A stretch of DNA of 64,000 nucleotides from Methylovirgula sp. GTDB taxonomy: Bacteria; Pseudomonadota; Alphaproteobacteria; Rhizobiales; Beijerinckiaceae. Shown here piece by piece: positions 31,941-40,530 of the stretch (position 1 is its first letter; each line of letters opens with the position of its first letter). The position numbers and the translations under genes are program-made. The DNA lies in contig NZ_JBBCGP010000001.1 in NCBI RefSeq assembly GCF_037200945.1, forward strand, positions 2,230,501 through 2,294,500. Reading direction: 5' to 3'. The notes below the pieces were generated by a model. It did no database searches, had not been told where the DNA came from, and saw only the letters and a list, made by a program, of their open reading frames with translations.

Positions 31941-33217
31941 CCAACGATCTCGTCGTTCTTCTAAATGGGACAGAGGTCGGGCACGTCCATAGCGGCGCGC
32001 AAGGACGTCTTACATTCGTCTATGATGATAAATGGCGCGAGGCAGACGATGCGTATCCGTTGTCGCTTTCGATGCCGCTGGCGGCGAAGGAGCACGGCCG
32101 TTCTGTCATCGAGGCCTTCCTGTGGGGGCTGTTGCCCGACAACGACCGTGTGCTCGATCGTTGGGCCGCCAAGTTCCATGTCTCGGCCCGCAACGTCTTT
32201 GCTTTGATTTCGCATGTCGGCGAAGACTGCGCTGGCGCCGTCCAGTTCGTTACGCCGGATCGCCTGAGCGCCATGCGCAGTGGCAATGAGGATAAGATCG
32301 AATGGCTTGACGAATCCGACATCGCCAAACGGTTGCAAACCTTGCGTTCGGATCATGCCGCATGGCGATTGCCACGAGATACGGGGCAATTCAGCCTAGC
32401 CGGGGCTCAACCCAAAACGGCGTTGCTCTTGCAGGGCAAGCGCTGGGGAATACCATCCGGGCGTCTGCCGACCACGCATATATTGAAGCCTCCGACCGGC
32501 CAGTTCGACGGCCATGCGGAGAATGAGCATATCTGTCTCATGCTCGCCCGAAGCCTTGGATTGCCGGCAGCGCAATCGAAGGTCATGCGTTTTGAAGACG
32601 AAATCGCCATTGTCATCGAGCGTTATGACCGGTTGCGCACTGGCAATGAGATCGTTCGCGTTCACCAGGAAGATATTTGTCAGGCGCGTGGCATCATGCC
32701 CACCAAGAAATATCAAAACGAAGGCGGCCCGGGGGCAGGCGACATCATCGACCTGCTGCGCACCTATTCCACAGACCGCCAGGCCGATCTCAAGACGTTC
32801 GTTGGAGCCCTTGGCTTTAACTGGCTTATTGCTGGCACGGACGCGCATGCCAAGAATTTTTCGTTGCTCCTTGGCGGCTCCCATGTCCGGCTTGCGCCGC
32901 TCTATGATGTCGCGAGCGTTCTTCCATACGATGAATTCGACATTAGGAAAGTCAAGCTCGCGATGAAGATCGGCGGCGAATATGAGCTTGACCAGATCGG
33001 ACATCGCCAATGGCAAAAATTTGCACGTGAGACACGGACCGATGCTGATGAACTAATGGTCAGCCTCGTATCCATGGCAAAACAATTGCCCGATGAAGTG
33101 AGCGCCGCGCGTAAGCGCGCCGGTCAGGATGGATTGGATGAAGCTGTTATCGCGCGTTTGACTGCGGGGCTTATCGAAAGAGCGCGGGAGAGCCAAAAAC
33201 TTCTCGATCGCGTGTAG
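31937..33217 (+). CDS. hipA: HipA-like serine/threonine kinase toxin
   Basis: A 426-aa kinase of the HipA family, which in Escherichia coli phosphorylates glutamyl-tRNA synthetase and causes growth arrest. The N-terminal subdomain has FVYDDKWREADDAYPLSLSMPL; the kinase core shows TGQFSLAGAQPKTALL (the P-loop-like autophosphorylation region), catalytic-loop TDAHAKNFSLLL and the metal-binding PLYDVAS. Length is normal, so it is likely intact. The pair stabilises the island or acts in defence. Its stop is 120 bases from the convergent end of the NTPase gene. Confidence 0.93.
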   Translation: MTNDLVVLLNGTEVGHVHSGAQGRLTFVYDDKWREADDAYPLSLSMPLAAKEHGRSVIEAFLWGLLPDNDRVLDRWAAKFHVSARNVFALISHVGEDCAGAVQFVTPDRLSAMRSGNEDKIEWLDESDIAKRLQTLRSDHAAWRLPRDTGQFSLAGAQPKTALLLQGKRWGIPSGRLPTTHILKPPTGQFDGHAENEHICLMLARSLGLPAAQSKVMRFEDEIAIVIERYDRLRTGNEIVRVHQEDICQARGIMPTKKYQNEGGPGAGDIIDLLRTYSTDRQADLKTFVGALGFNWLIAGTDAHAKNFSLLLGGSHVRLAPLYDVASVLPYDEFDIRKVKLAMKIGGEYELDQIGHRQWQKFARETRTDADELMVSLVSMAKQLPDEVSAARKRAGQDGLDEAVIARLTAGLIERARESQKLLDRV

Positions 33218-33339
33218 AAGGTTACGGCCGCCGAAACAGACCTGTTTAGAGAACGCACTCAGACACGCGCTTCAAACGAGGACAATGATGACCGTCACCA
33301 AAGACCATGCATCGTATGTGCATTTGTGCTTAGCAAGTG

Positions 33340-36300
33340 CTAGGACGTTTGGGGTCTTGCGCGATGTGGCCGAAGAGGCTCTGGCCGCTTTGGGGGCGGC
33401 GCTGAGACCTTTTTTACTTTCGGCTTACGAAAGAAGCTCGGAATGCCTTCTTCGGGCGGCTCAGTCAGCAGCTTTTTGAGCTGTTCGTCGGAGGGGTCCT
33501 TTCGCTCAAAATGATCTTCCCGACTGAACCCATCACCCGTCAACCAATAAATAGAACTATACTTCCGCTCTCCTCCCCATCCGCCGTCGTGTTGTTTTCC
33601 GCCGAAGACCTCTTTCCTTGCGGTCACGATCCAAACAACAGCGAGTTTTTCGCGTTTCAGGAACTCTAGAAATGCAGTCTTTTCGACAAGCGCCGCACTT
33701 GGCCCGGGTTCTTGCACGGACGGATCGAGAAATGCGAGCGTCCCACGATCGTCCTCGTAAGAGAGGTCTTGCGCACCAGACAAATAAAGTTTCAATCCTC
33801 GCACAAGACCCGGGGAGGGCAATTTAGCGCTGAACGATTCTTCAATTGAATAATCGTTTCCCCCTTTCTCCGCCGAGTAAGTCGTCACGGTTGGCATCGT
33901 CGCGACAGGAATCCCACTCCATTCGCTCGGGGGAGCCCAGCCTTCCTCCGAATGGTACAGCGGATGCCAGCAATACTCTCCGAGATAGCCGCGCTGCTCA
34001 ATTTCAAGTGTCGGCAAATCGTGAGAACCGCCGAATGTGCGGCCTTTAAGGGCCTTGATGAGACTATCTCTCTCGCACATGGGAACGAGAAGGCTCTTAA
34101 CGTCTACGCTTGACACGCGATCATAGGTCGTCTCGCCCCGGCGCAGCCCCCATTGATGCCAGCCCACATATTCGTCCAGAACAAACCACTGGGTACTATT
34201 CTTTGTGTTGTTGACTAAAAGCAACTCCGGGCCGTTCACGATGTCATCTTGTCCGTCGAGCCAAAGTAGTCGTGCTTGCGGCGAGGTCTCTTTGAGGTTG
34301 ATATCGAACGGTAGCCACCAAGTCGCCGCCCATTGCTTCCAGGCCTCGCTAAAAGTTCGCGCCTTAAGCAATGACGGATCGATGTCTCTTCCATACCACT
34401 GCCACGGCCCTTCGTATCGACCTAGCTTGTCGCGCGAATCCAAGATAAACGCTACGTTGTCCGCGAGATGACCAAGTGCTTCGTGCAACGCAATCCATTG
34501 GTATTTCTTCCCAATACGCTCGATTCGGTGATCCATTCTGCCACCTTTGTCGAACTCTCGCTCTACAGTTGCAAACAAGTCCGAGGTCCAGCCAAGATCG
34601 TGCGCGCGCTTACAAACCCAACGCCTAATCTTTAACGAATCGTAGTGCTCCGGCCAGGAGTAACGGTATTGCGCGGAATAGATACCCTTTTGCAGATGAG
34701 CGCGCGCGTAGTCTCGGTAACCTTCCCACTCCTCAGTATTCAAAACCGCCTTAAGTTGCCTTTCGGCTTTACCGAGTTCGCGTTCGCGTGCCTTTAGCGT
34801 TCTCTTTTGTGCTTCTTCGTCCTTCGTATCTCTGTCGATAGGTTTCCGCTTGGCTTGCTTCTCTGGTTCGAGAAGGTGGTGGATAGATATTAACCGGATC
34901 GGGTGGGATTTTTCGGCTTCACGAAGCGCTTCGCAAGCCGCAACGAGTTCCTTTAGCGCATTGCGAACGGCGGGGCGCCGGCGAGTGACTTTACTCTCCC
35001 ACTCGCCATAGAGCACTGCCTCTGTCTTTCCAGCTGCACCAATCGGTAAATTGCTCCAATGACGAACAGCGGAATCCACAACATACCGGGCAAAATCTCC
35101 ATCGTGAACTGTCGAACTCACGATTTGGTCGGTGTGAACACCGCGGAGGTACTGCTGCTTATAGCTCTCGATTTTTCGCTTGGGCACATTTTCCAGCGGC
35201 CATGAGCTGTGATACGGAGGACGGACCCTGGAAATTACAATACGTTTTGGAAGAACGCCTCTTACCTTTGCAAACTCGATAATTCCGCGTGCATGATCGC
35301 GGATCAGGATGTGAGGCGTAATGTCTTGGTCGGCGAATATGACGTCATAGACAGCTGCCGCTAGCGCGCCCAGCCCGTCGGTAGTGAGTCCTTGCAAAGC
35401 ACCACCATACGCTGACGCGAGTACGCGGTCGCGGATGTAACTGTCATCAATTTGAGCGAAAAGACGAACGAGCCTGGCGGCCAGGTCGAGGCGCTTAGCG
35501 AGCAACGCGGCTAACGCCTTAGTTGCAGTATCGCGAATTTCTCTGTGGCTTGTCGAAAGCAGCCAGTTTAACGCTATGGCAGCGAGCTCGGCCCGCTGTT
35601 TAGCAATGTCACCGTTAGCGTTGAATCTCGTCCAAGTGATCAGCGTTCGCACTTGGCTGTCTTCGTTGTTGCTATTCCTGGCAACAAATATCGACCACCG
35701 GCGATCGCGTTGTGGCATCGTCATCGACGCCAACTTCTTATGCAAATAATATGCATTGTATCGATTGTCCGGCTCACTCGCGATCGCTAACAGAGCCGGA
35801 AGCACGTAGTCTTGACCATCAGCCTGGGAGAGTTCCTCCAGAAGTGTAACGGTGCGCTGGCGGAAGCATGTCTGGTCGCGCCAAAGGAGGCTTTTCTTGA
35901 AAGCTTCCCGCGCAAGATAGTTTTCAGCTGAAACTACATCCGGCAATTCAAACTTAGTGCGTTCTGGAAGTTGAACGGCGATAGCCTCTATTGCGCCCAT
36001 ATGTCTGTAGGCGTCGTTCTCGTTGAGATACGCCCCCAGCACGGTCCCGGCTGCAAAAGACGCTAAAGGGTTCGCCAAATCCAGGTTCTTATCAAGCAGA
36101 CGTGAGGCAGCGCGATAGTCGCTATATCGTTCGAAAGTGAAGCGCACGAATTGCTCAAGTATGCCGTCCGGACTTTTCAATGGTTCGACGGCGAGCATGC
36201 CCTCGCTTTCTAACTGCGTTAGAAGATTTCGTTCACGTGATCCGTGAGATGGCAAAATAGCGTCGAGCAGGTCGGATGCTGTCTTGTATTCGATATAGCC

Positions 36301-38061
36301 TCGGTCCTTATCGTCGCCAGCTTCGGCGAGGGCTTCAATCGCTTGCGCAACGATCCGTCGGCGCGGATCGAGTTGTAGACGCCTTTCGATCTGCTTTGCC
36401 ACCGCAGAAAAATAGAACTCGAATATCTGTGTGACGCCGCGCAGGCCACGTGGAAATTCGGATAAACCCTCCTTTTGAAGGAAGTCACAACATGTCTTCA
36501 GAAATAGCGGATTCTCAAATTCAGGGATCAAATTCGGCACGGCCATCCTGACAATGCCCCGCCGATCGAGGTAGACGCGAGCGGCCTCGCCGGCACGGCC
36601 TGCAAACCCAACATGCTCGATACGAGGCAGTTGTTTTGTCGTCAGCGAAGCATTGACGATGAATTCCAAATATGTCGAACGGCATGAAACAGCGATTGCG
36701 ACACGGGGAAAATGCGCCACCGTTTGAAGGAACGATGCCAAACGGGTCGGCCAGACATCGAGACCGTTGCGTTCGTTGATCGCGTCGATGAGTATCAGGG
36801 CGCGCGTGTTTGCGGCCTGCGCTGCGGCATCGAGCGCTCCAAGAAAGAGTTGCACGTCGAGTGTTTGGAGTCCCAACTGCTGAAGTATTTGTGTCCAGGG
36901 CTCGCCATCGATGAAATTACCACCGAGGACAAGAATAGCTGGCTTTTGGGACTTGATGCAGTGCGCTGCCGCATCGCCGAACAAATGGGACTTGCCGACG
37001 CCCGCTTCGCCATAAATCAGCAACCGTTGTTCGTTCACGACCTGCCAGCGGTGCTCTTCTGTGGCATTGAGAATGCCGTGGAGCGCGTCACTGAGCTTCT
37101 GAAGCGCATGATGCGCATAACTTGCACTGTGCGGTTCTTCATTCTTCGGAACCTTTCGATTCCACATTATATGTTGGCATTTGTAAATAGCCGATACCGC
37201 AAGCTTCGCGAGGCGAGCCCATTCGCCGGTATCCAGCTTTGCCGTTGGATCAAATGAACTCGTCGAGATTGACCCGGAAACTGCCCCGACACTCTGGTCG
37301 AGTTTGATCACAAGTTTGCGGTGCGTTGGATGTTTCAATAAACGGCCCAGCGAGTCGGTCGCTTCGTAACGCGCTTCCTCCAGAGTTTTGAGAAGCTCAG
37401 TGGCTTCGTCCTCGACAGACCGGTCACGGGCGAAGGCAAGTAATGCGCGCCGTACGGGAAGGTCGACATTTGTCTCGGGAGTGTAGCGATCGCCGAGTCC
37501 TTTAATTGATTCGTCGAGTCTCGACTTAAACCACACGGAGTCTAGGAGCGTTTGGTCGAACCAATACCGCGCGCGCCCGACGTACAAGGGGTCGGTGCGG
37601 GTCAACCGCTCTAACAGCGCGGTCGAATCCCATAGTTCAATCTTCAATTGCCGACTGGCTTTGCGGGCCGTTGCCACCCATTTGGCGGCCCATGCTTTCC
37701 ATCGTTCTAGTTCCGACTGCGATTTCCCCCTTCTGCTGTCCCGAAGATTGAACGGCAGACAGACGATGTAGTTAGCCATTGTAGGGTGCTTGGCCAGAGC
37801 CTGCTTGATGGATTCGTCGAGCTGAGAGACCTGGCTCGCGCCAAACTCAAAGAAATACTTGGCCTGCCAACCGGTCTCCTTGCCATTGTCCGTGACAAAG
37901 CATTCAACGCCAGCGTCCGCACCGATACCCTTACGATGATATGCAGCTGTCTGGGATCGGGACTCCAGAGATGCAACCTGACAGCACAGCTCCTCAAAGC
38001 CGTGTTCCCGTGATCCTCGGTGCGCCCTAATTTGGCGAAAGTCGATGTCAGGCTGGATCAC
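33340..38061 (-). CDS. Avs-like STAND NTPase with N-terminal Mrr-type nuclease domain
   Basis: A 1573-aa protein. The N-terminus (residues 15-160) looks like an Mrr/PD-(D/E)xK nuclease: FEELC (22-26), GADAGVECF with D49 and E53, and GWQAKYF with Q66-x-K68. A STAND NTPase follows: Walker A IYGEAGVGKSHL (349-360), Walker B ALILIDAINE (421-430) and sensor VSCRST (458-463). The C-terminal 1000 residues are helical repeat-like, the sensor region in such proteins. Size and order match Avs immune receptors, which detect phage terminase or portal proteins and then degrade DNA; the Mrr effector fits Avs4 best. A Cro/C1 regulator gene is upstream. Base use is AT-richer than the chromosome. Confidence 0.82.
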   Translation of the reverse strand: MIQPDIDFRQIRAHRGSREHGFEELCCQVASLESRSQTAAYHRKGIGADAGVECFVTDNGKETGWQAKYFFEFGASQVSQLDESIKQALAKHPTMANYIVCLPFNLRDSRRGKSQSELERWKAWAAKWVATARKASRQLKIELWDSTALLERLTRTDPLYVGRARYWFDQTLLDSVWFKSRLDESIKGLGDRYTPETNVDLPVRRALLAFARDRSVEDEATELLKTLEEARYEATDSLGRLLKHPTHRKLVIKLDQSVGAVSGSISTSSFDPTAKLDTGEWARLAKLAVSAIYKCQHIMWNRKVPKNEEPHSASYAHHALQKLSDALHGILNATEEHRWQVVNEQRLLIYGEAGVGKSHLFGDAAAHCIKSQKPAILVLGGNFIDGEPWTQILQQLGLQTLDVQLFLGALDAAAQAANTRALILIDAINERNGLDVWPTRLASFLQTVAHFPRVAIAVSCRSTYLEFIVNASLTTKQLPRIEHVGFAGRAGEAARVYLDRRGIVRMAVPNLIPEFENPLFLKTCCDFLQKEGLSEFPRGLRGVTQIFEFYFSAVAKQIERRLQLDPRRRIVAQAIEALAEAGDDKDRGYIEYKTASDLLDAILPSHGSRERNLLTQLESEGMLAVEPLKSPDGILEQFVRFTFERYSDYRAASRLLDKNLDLANPLASFAAGTVLGAYLNENDAYRHMGAIEAIAVQLPERTKFELPDVVSAENYLAREAFKKSLLWRDQTCFRQRTVTLLEELSQADGQDYVLPALLAIASEPDNRYNAYYLHKKLASMTMPQRDRRWSIFVARNSNNEDSQVRTLITWTRFNANGDIAKQRAELAAIALNWLLSTSHREIRDTATKALAALLAKRLDLAARLVRLFAQIDDSYIRDRVLASAYGGALQGLTTDGLGALAAAVYDVIFADQDITPHILIRDHARGIIEFAKVRGVLPKRIVISRVRPPYHSSWPLENVPKRKIESYKQQYLRGVHTDQIVSSTVHDGDFARYVVDSAVRHWSNLPIGAAGKTEAVLYGEWESKVTRRRPAVRNALKELVAACEALREAEKSHPIRLISIHHLLEPEKQAKRKPIDRDTKDEEAQKRTLKARERELGKAERQLKAVLNTEEWEGYRDYARAHLQKGIYSAQYRYSWPEHYDSLKIRRWVCKRAHDLGWTSDLFATVEREFDKGGRMDHRIERIGKKYQWIALHEALGHLADNVAFILDSRDKLGRYEGPWQWYGRDIDPSLLKARTFSEAWKQWAATWWLPFDINLKETSPQARLLWLDGQDDIVNGPELLLVNNTKNSTQWFVLDEYVGWHQWGLRRGETTYDRVSSVDVKSLLVPMCERDSLIKALKGRTFGGSHDLPTLEIEQRGYLGEYCWHPLYHSEEGWAPPSEWSGIPVATMPTVTTYSAEKGGNDYSIEESFSAKLPSPGLVRGLKLYLSGAQDLSYEDDRGTLAFLDPSVQEPGPSAALVEKTAFLEFLKREKLAVVWIVTARKEVFGGKQHDGGWGGERKYSSIYWLTGDGFSREDHFERKDPSDEQLKKLLTEPPEEGIPSFFRKPKVKKVSAPPPKRPEPLRPHRARPQTS

Positions 38062-38189
38062 GTAGTTACCTTGCGGAAGGCCATGTCTTATTGATTACGC
38101 GACATAGGTTATATCAATTCTCTCAGAAAAGTGCCTGCTAGAGGCTAGCGTTACGTTGCGCCTGGCTTTTGGGACGTGAGCAACGCGGC

Positions 38190-38900
38190 TCATCCGCCAA
38201 ATCCATCCGGCAAGGGAACCCTATCTTCGTCAAGAGTCTCCCACTTACCCTCAAGCCGAACGAGCGCGTAACGCCGGCCTTCGGTCCCATCCTTCGATTG
38301 AAGCGTCATGAGTCCCACAATAAATATCAGGTCGGGGCGATCTTTCTCTCTCAGAACCTGGCGATGATATCCCATGTAGCAAACAAGCCCGAAGCGTTCG
38401 AGCTGCGAGCATTGTTCCGCGAAATTTCGAGCATACTCGAGTTGATCAGACGTGCCGCAATCGTCCCAAACGTCATTCAAGTCCTTCAGATAATCGACGA
38501 GACTGGCAGCAAGGTCCAAAGAGCCGTCATCTTCAGCGGCGGTAGTGTCAAACCGGAAGGCATGACGTTGGGCGAAGGCCGCCAGGAAGTCTTTTGCCGA
38601 ATGAATTGGATCGGTCGGCACGAGCACCGTCTTGCGGATCGCACGCGCGATTTCTGCGTGCTGGCGCGCTTCCTGTTCCGGCGTCGGCTTTTCAAAATAG
38701 CTCACGTCAAGATTTGCCCCCCGGGCAAGGCTGCGCAGGGTCTGCTCTTCAGGCCGGTGGCGTCCGCTTTCGATTTTTTCGATAGTCCGGGTTGTTAGGC
38801 CCGATGCGTCGGCCAGATTTTCCTGTGTCAGCCGAAGCATCTTGCGCAGGAATTTGACCTGTTGGGCGATATAAGCGGGGTCCCGAACCATAGTTTCCAT
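38190..38900 (-). CDS. XRE-family regulator upstream of the Avs-like gene
   Basis: A 236-aa protein with an N-terminal helix-turn-helix (FLRKMLRLTQENLADASGLTTRTIEKIESGRHRPEEQTLRSLARG) and an unassigned 150-residue C-terminal domain that may sense a ligand or another protein. METMVRD at 38900 is taken as start because GATGAGGACG lies just upstream. It is on the same strand as the NTPase gene and 128 bases before it, so it probably controls it. The start codon falls inside an inverted repeat, suggesting autorepression. Confidence 0.8.
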   Translation of the reverse strand: METMVRDPAYIAQQVKFLRKMLRLTQENLADASGLTTRTIEKIESGRHRPEEQTLRSLARGANLDVSYFEKPTPEQEARQHAEIARAIRKTVLVPTDPIHSAKDFLAAFAQRHAFRFDTTAAEDDGSLDLAASLVDYLKDLNDVWDDCGTSDQLEYARNFAEQCSQLERFGLVCYMGYHRQVLREKDRPDLIFIVGLMTLQSKDGTEGRRYALVRLEGKWETLDEDRVPLPDGFGG

Positions 38901-38936
38901 GATCGTCCTCATCTGTGGAGTTGCGCAACGATCATG
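38898..38936 (-). promoter_or_regulatory. Operator-like dyad at the XRE gene start
   Basis: CATGATCGT (38898-38906) and ACGATCATG (38928-38936) are a perfect 9-bp inverted repeat that includes the start codon of the regulator; between them is the palindrome GTTGCGCAAC (38920-38929). The 280 bases from here to attR hold no gene that I can see. Confidence 0.5.
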
Positions 38937-39212
38937 TGAGAGAGAGTGGGGAATGTCCCCGAACGGTCCCCGAACGCTCTTGAAGCAGGATGTGGCCCAT
39001 TGAGGATGCGACTAAAACTAAAATGGGCCCGAAGAGAACCTAACTAGCTGAAAATACAGCGAATTTTGCGTTTATCTGAATGGCAACGCCGTGCTAGTAT
39101 GCTGATTCGAAAGGGAATTTGTCCTCAGGAATCCTATTTTCACATGTTCTTACACAGTCACATATATTGAAGCTAATTTGTTAGGTTATTCAATAGGGTG
39201 GTTGTTTGCCGG

Positions 39213-39227
39213 AAGGACTTAAAATCC
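39213..39227 (+). repeat. Right attachment site core (attR)
   Basis: An exact copy of the 15-bp attL core AAGGACTTAAAATCC, followed here by the chromosomal TTCGGC and preceded by island sequence TTTGCCGG. Joining the inner flanks predicts an attP of TTTGCCGG-core-GTATTTC. Confidence 0.9.
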
Positions 39228-39274
39228 TTCGGCTCGAAAGAGCTGTGCCGGTTCGACCCCGGCCGCCCGCACCA
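39213..39274 (+). pseudogene. 3' half of chromosomal tRNA-Leu(UAA), split by the island
   Basis: From AAGGACTTAAAATCC the sequence continues as TCCTT stem, variable arm (GGCTC-GAAA-GAGCT), T arm GCCGG-TTCGACC-CCGGC, acceptor CGCCCGC, discriminator A and CCA at 39272-39274. It completes the 5' half at 7851. The bases before 39213 are island sequence and form no D arm or acceptor strand, so this piece cannot work alone. It marks the right border of the island. Confidence 0.92.
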
Positions 39275-39325
39275 TTCGCGGCAGACTTGGGCCGATGGGA
39301 GCCGGGCCTTGCCGCTAAAAGCGTA

Positions 39326-39961
39326 TCACCATTTGAGCAGCTTGACGCCGAGAACATATCCCACGGTGGCTATCGCCAAAGTGGCGAGCGGATACCAGGT
39401 GGCGACGAAAAGCGGGCTGTCGTCGGTGCAATTCGCGGCATAGAACGTCGCGGCGATCCCGCTCGCGGCCATGCCAGCGAGCCCGCCGGCGACGCCCGGC
39501 TTCTCCGACGCGCCCTGTCGCAACGCCATCAGCAAGCAGGCAAGAGGCCCCATCGCGAGAAGCGGAACTAGGGTCAGGCAGCAGCGTGAGTTTTTGCCGA
39601 CAAGCAGCCGCATCCACATGTCCCGCGGCATCACGATCAGTTCGACGGCGGCCGCGCACGCCAGCAGCAAAGGCACGGCCATCAATATCCACGACCAGCG
39701 TTTGAGCGAGGCGCAGGGGCGCGCGAGCGAAAGCATTGTTCCCGTCGCACCGGCGGCAAGCGTTCCCGTCGCGACGAATTTAAAAAGGAAGCGCGGGGAT
39801 TGAACGGCTTGGGAAATATCGGGTCTCACTCCGATACCCAGAAAAAATGCGCAGCCGGAGATGAGAATTCCAAAAACAATTGCGAGGCCGAAAATTGATC
39901 CAAATCGCCAAACCGGCGCCGAGTCGGCAGAGAGCAGGTCGATGAAGTCGTTGGTCTTCAC
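39326..39961 (-). CDS. nrsF: NrsF-like anti-sigma factor (DUF1109)
   Basis: A 211-aa integral membrane protein with about six spans and the opening VKTNDFIDLLSADSAPVWR that marks the NrsF/DUF1109 family, anti-sigma factors that hold an ECF sigma factor (SigF in Caulobacter) at the membrane and respond to metal or oxidative stress. The GTG at 39961 starts exactly at that opening. Conserved-looking cysteines occur in SGCAFF, RCCLTL and AANCTDD. The cognate sigma gene is not beside it. It diverges from the bufferin operon and both have the same promoter motif. Confidence 0.85.
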   Translation of the reverse strand: MKTNDFIDLLSADSAPVWRFGSIFGLAIVFGILISGCAFFLGIGVRPDISQAVQSPRFLFKFVATGTLAAGATGTMLSLARPCASLKRWSWILMAVPLLLACAAAVELIVMPRDMWMRLLVGKNSRCCLTLVPLLAMGPLACLLMALRQGASEKPGVAGGLAGMAASGIAATFYAANCTDDSPLFVATWYPLATLAIATVGYVLGVKLLKW

Positions 39962-40014
39962 GATGGCTGCTCCCGATATCCGCTTTGACGCCAATGGTTT
40001 TTATCTGACCCTTT

Positions 40015-40040
40015 TACGACGCTGGCCCCCTCTTCGTTAC
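40015..40040 (-). promoter_or_regulatory. ECF-type promoter of nrsF
   Basis: On the minus strand GTAACG (40040-40035) and CGTA (40018-40015) are 16 bases apart, about 50 bases before the nrsF start. The same pattern faces the other way upstream of bufA1. It resembles the SigF-type ECF promoter of Caulobacter. Confidence 0.6.
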
Positions 40041-40099
40041 AGGTGGCCCAGTCTATTCGATCCCGTGCGCACATCACGGAACTGTGAGAATGGCGATCC

Positions 40100-40125
40100 G
40101 TAACGGCCATCGACGGCCAGCCGTA
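40100..40125 (+). promoter_or_regulatory. ECF-type promoter of the bufferin operon
   Basis: GTAACG (40100-40105) and CGTA (40122-40125) are separated by 16 bases, 54 bases before the bufA1 ATG. Spacing and boxes are identical to those of the divergent nrsF promoter. Confidence 0.65.
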
Positions 40126-40179
40126 GGCACAAATGCGCCCCGCAAGCGGGCGTAACGAAGCCTCAATCTGGAGAACGTC

Positions 40180-40485
40180 ATGTCTATGAAAACCATCGTG
40201 AGCGCGGCTATCCTCGCCGGCGCTGTGACGACTGCGCTGTCGACGATCGCCGCTGCCGCGCCTTTGACGAAGGCGGAGGTGCATGCTGCGCTCGCCGCGC
40301 ATAAGGAAAAGTGCTTCGGCGTTGCCCTGAAGGGCCAGAACGATTGCGCGGCCGGCCCAGGCACCACCTGCCAGGGCACGTCGACCGTAGACTTCCAGAC
40401 CAATTCCTGGAAATTCGTACAGGGTGGCACCTGCACCGGCATCGTCCTGCCGAACGGTGGTCATGGTTCGCTGAAGGCGATGTAA
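40180..40485 (+). CDS. bufA1: Bufferin precursor (DUF2282, BufA1-type)
   Basis: A 101-aa secreted peptide precursor. A signal peptide covers about residues 1-27 (ends AAAAPLT). The mature part has four cysteines in the family pattern KCFGVALKGQNDCAAG, TTCQGTS and GTCTGI. In bufferins the DUF692 (MNIO) enzyme converts core cysteines to heterocycles that bind copper, and the peptide protects the periplasm. The ATG at 40180 has TGGAGAA seven bases upstream. It leads a four-gene operon with bufB, bufC and a DoxX gene. Confidence 0.9.
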   Translation: MSMKTIVSAAILAGAVTTALSTIAAAAPLTKAEVHAALAAHKEKCFGVALKGQNDCAAGPGTTCQGTSTVDFQTNSWKFVQGGTCTGIVLPNGGHGSLKAM

Positions 40486-40530
40486 CGTCATCTCATAGCG
40501 ACCGACAAACGCCGGAAAGCGGAGAAAAAC

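Larger units (their letters stand above)
7878..39227. mobile_element. 31.3-kb genomic island inserted in the anticodon loop of tRNA-Leu(UAA)
   Basis: The island is bounded by 15-bp direct repeats inside the two halves of one tRNA-Leu gene. It carries a tyrosine integrase beside the left end, a replacement tRNA-Leu with a group I intron, defence and antidefence genes, hipBA and a mobilisation block (mobC, relaxase, coupling protein). No VirB or Trb mating-pore genes are present, so it is best called an integrative mobilisable element. Base and codon use vary along it: the kinase cluster and the NTPase gene are visibly more AT-rich than the mobilisation genes and the chromosome on either side, suggesting assembly from several sources. 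Confidence 0.9.

Noticed and set aside
39958..40491. 177-codon minus-strand frame opposite bufA1, ending at the nrsF start, considered as the missing sigma gene
   Set aside because: It has no sigma-2 or sigma-4 motifs and lies opposite a clear bufferin gene.
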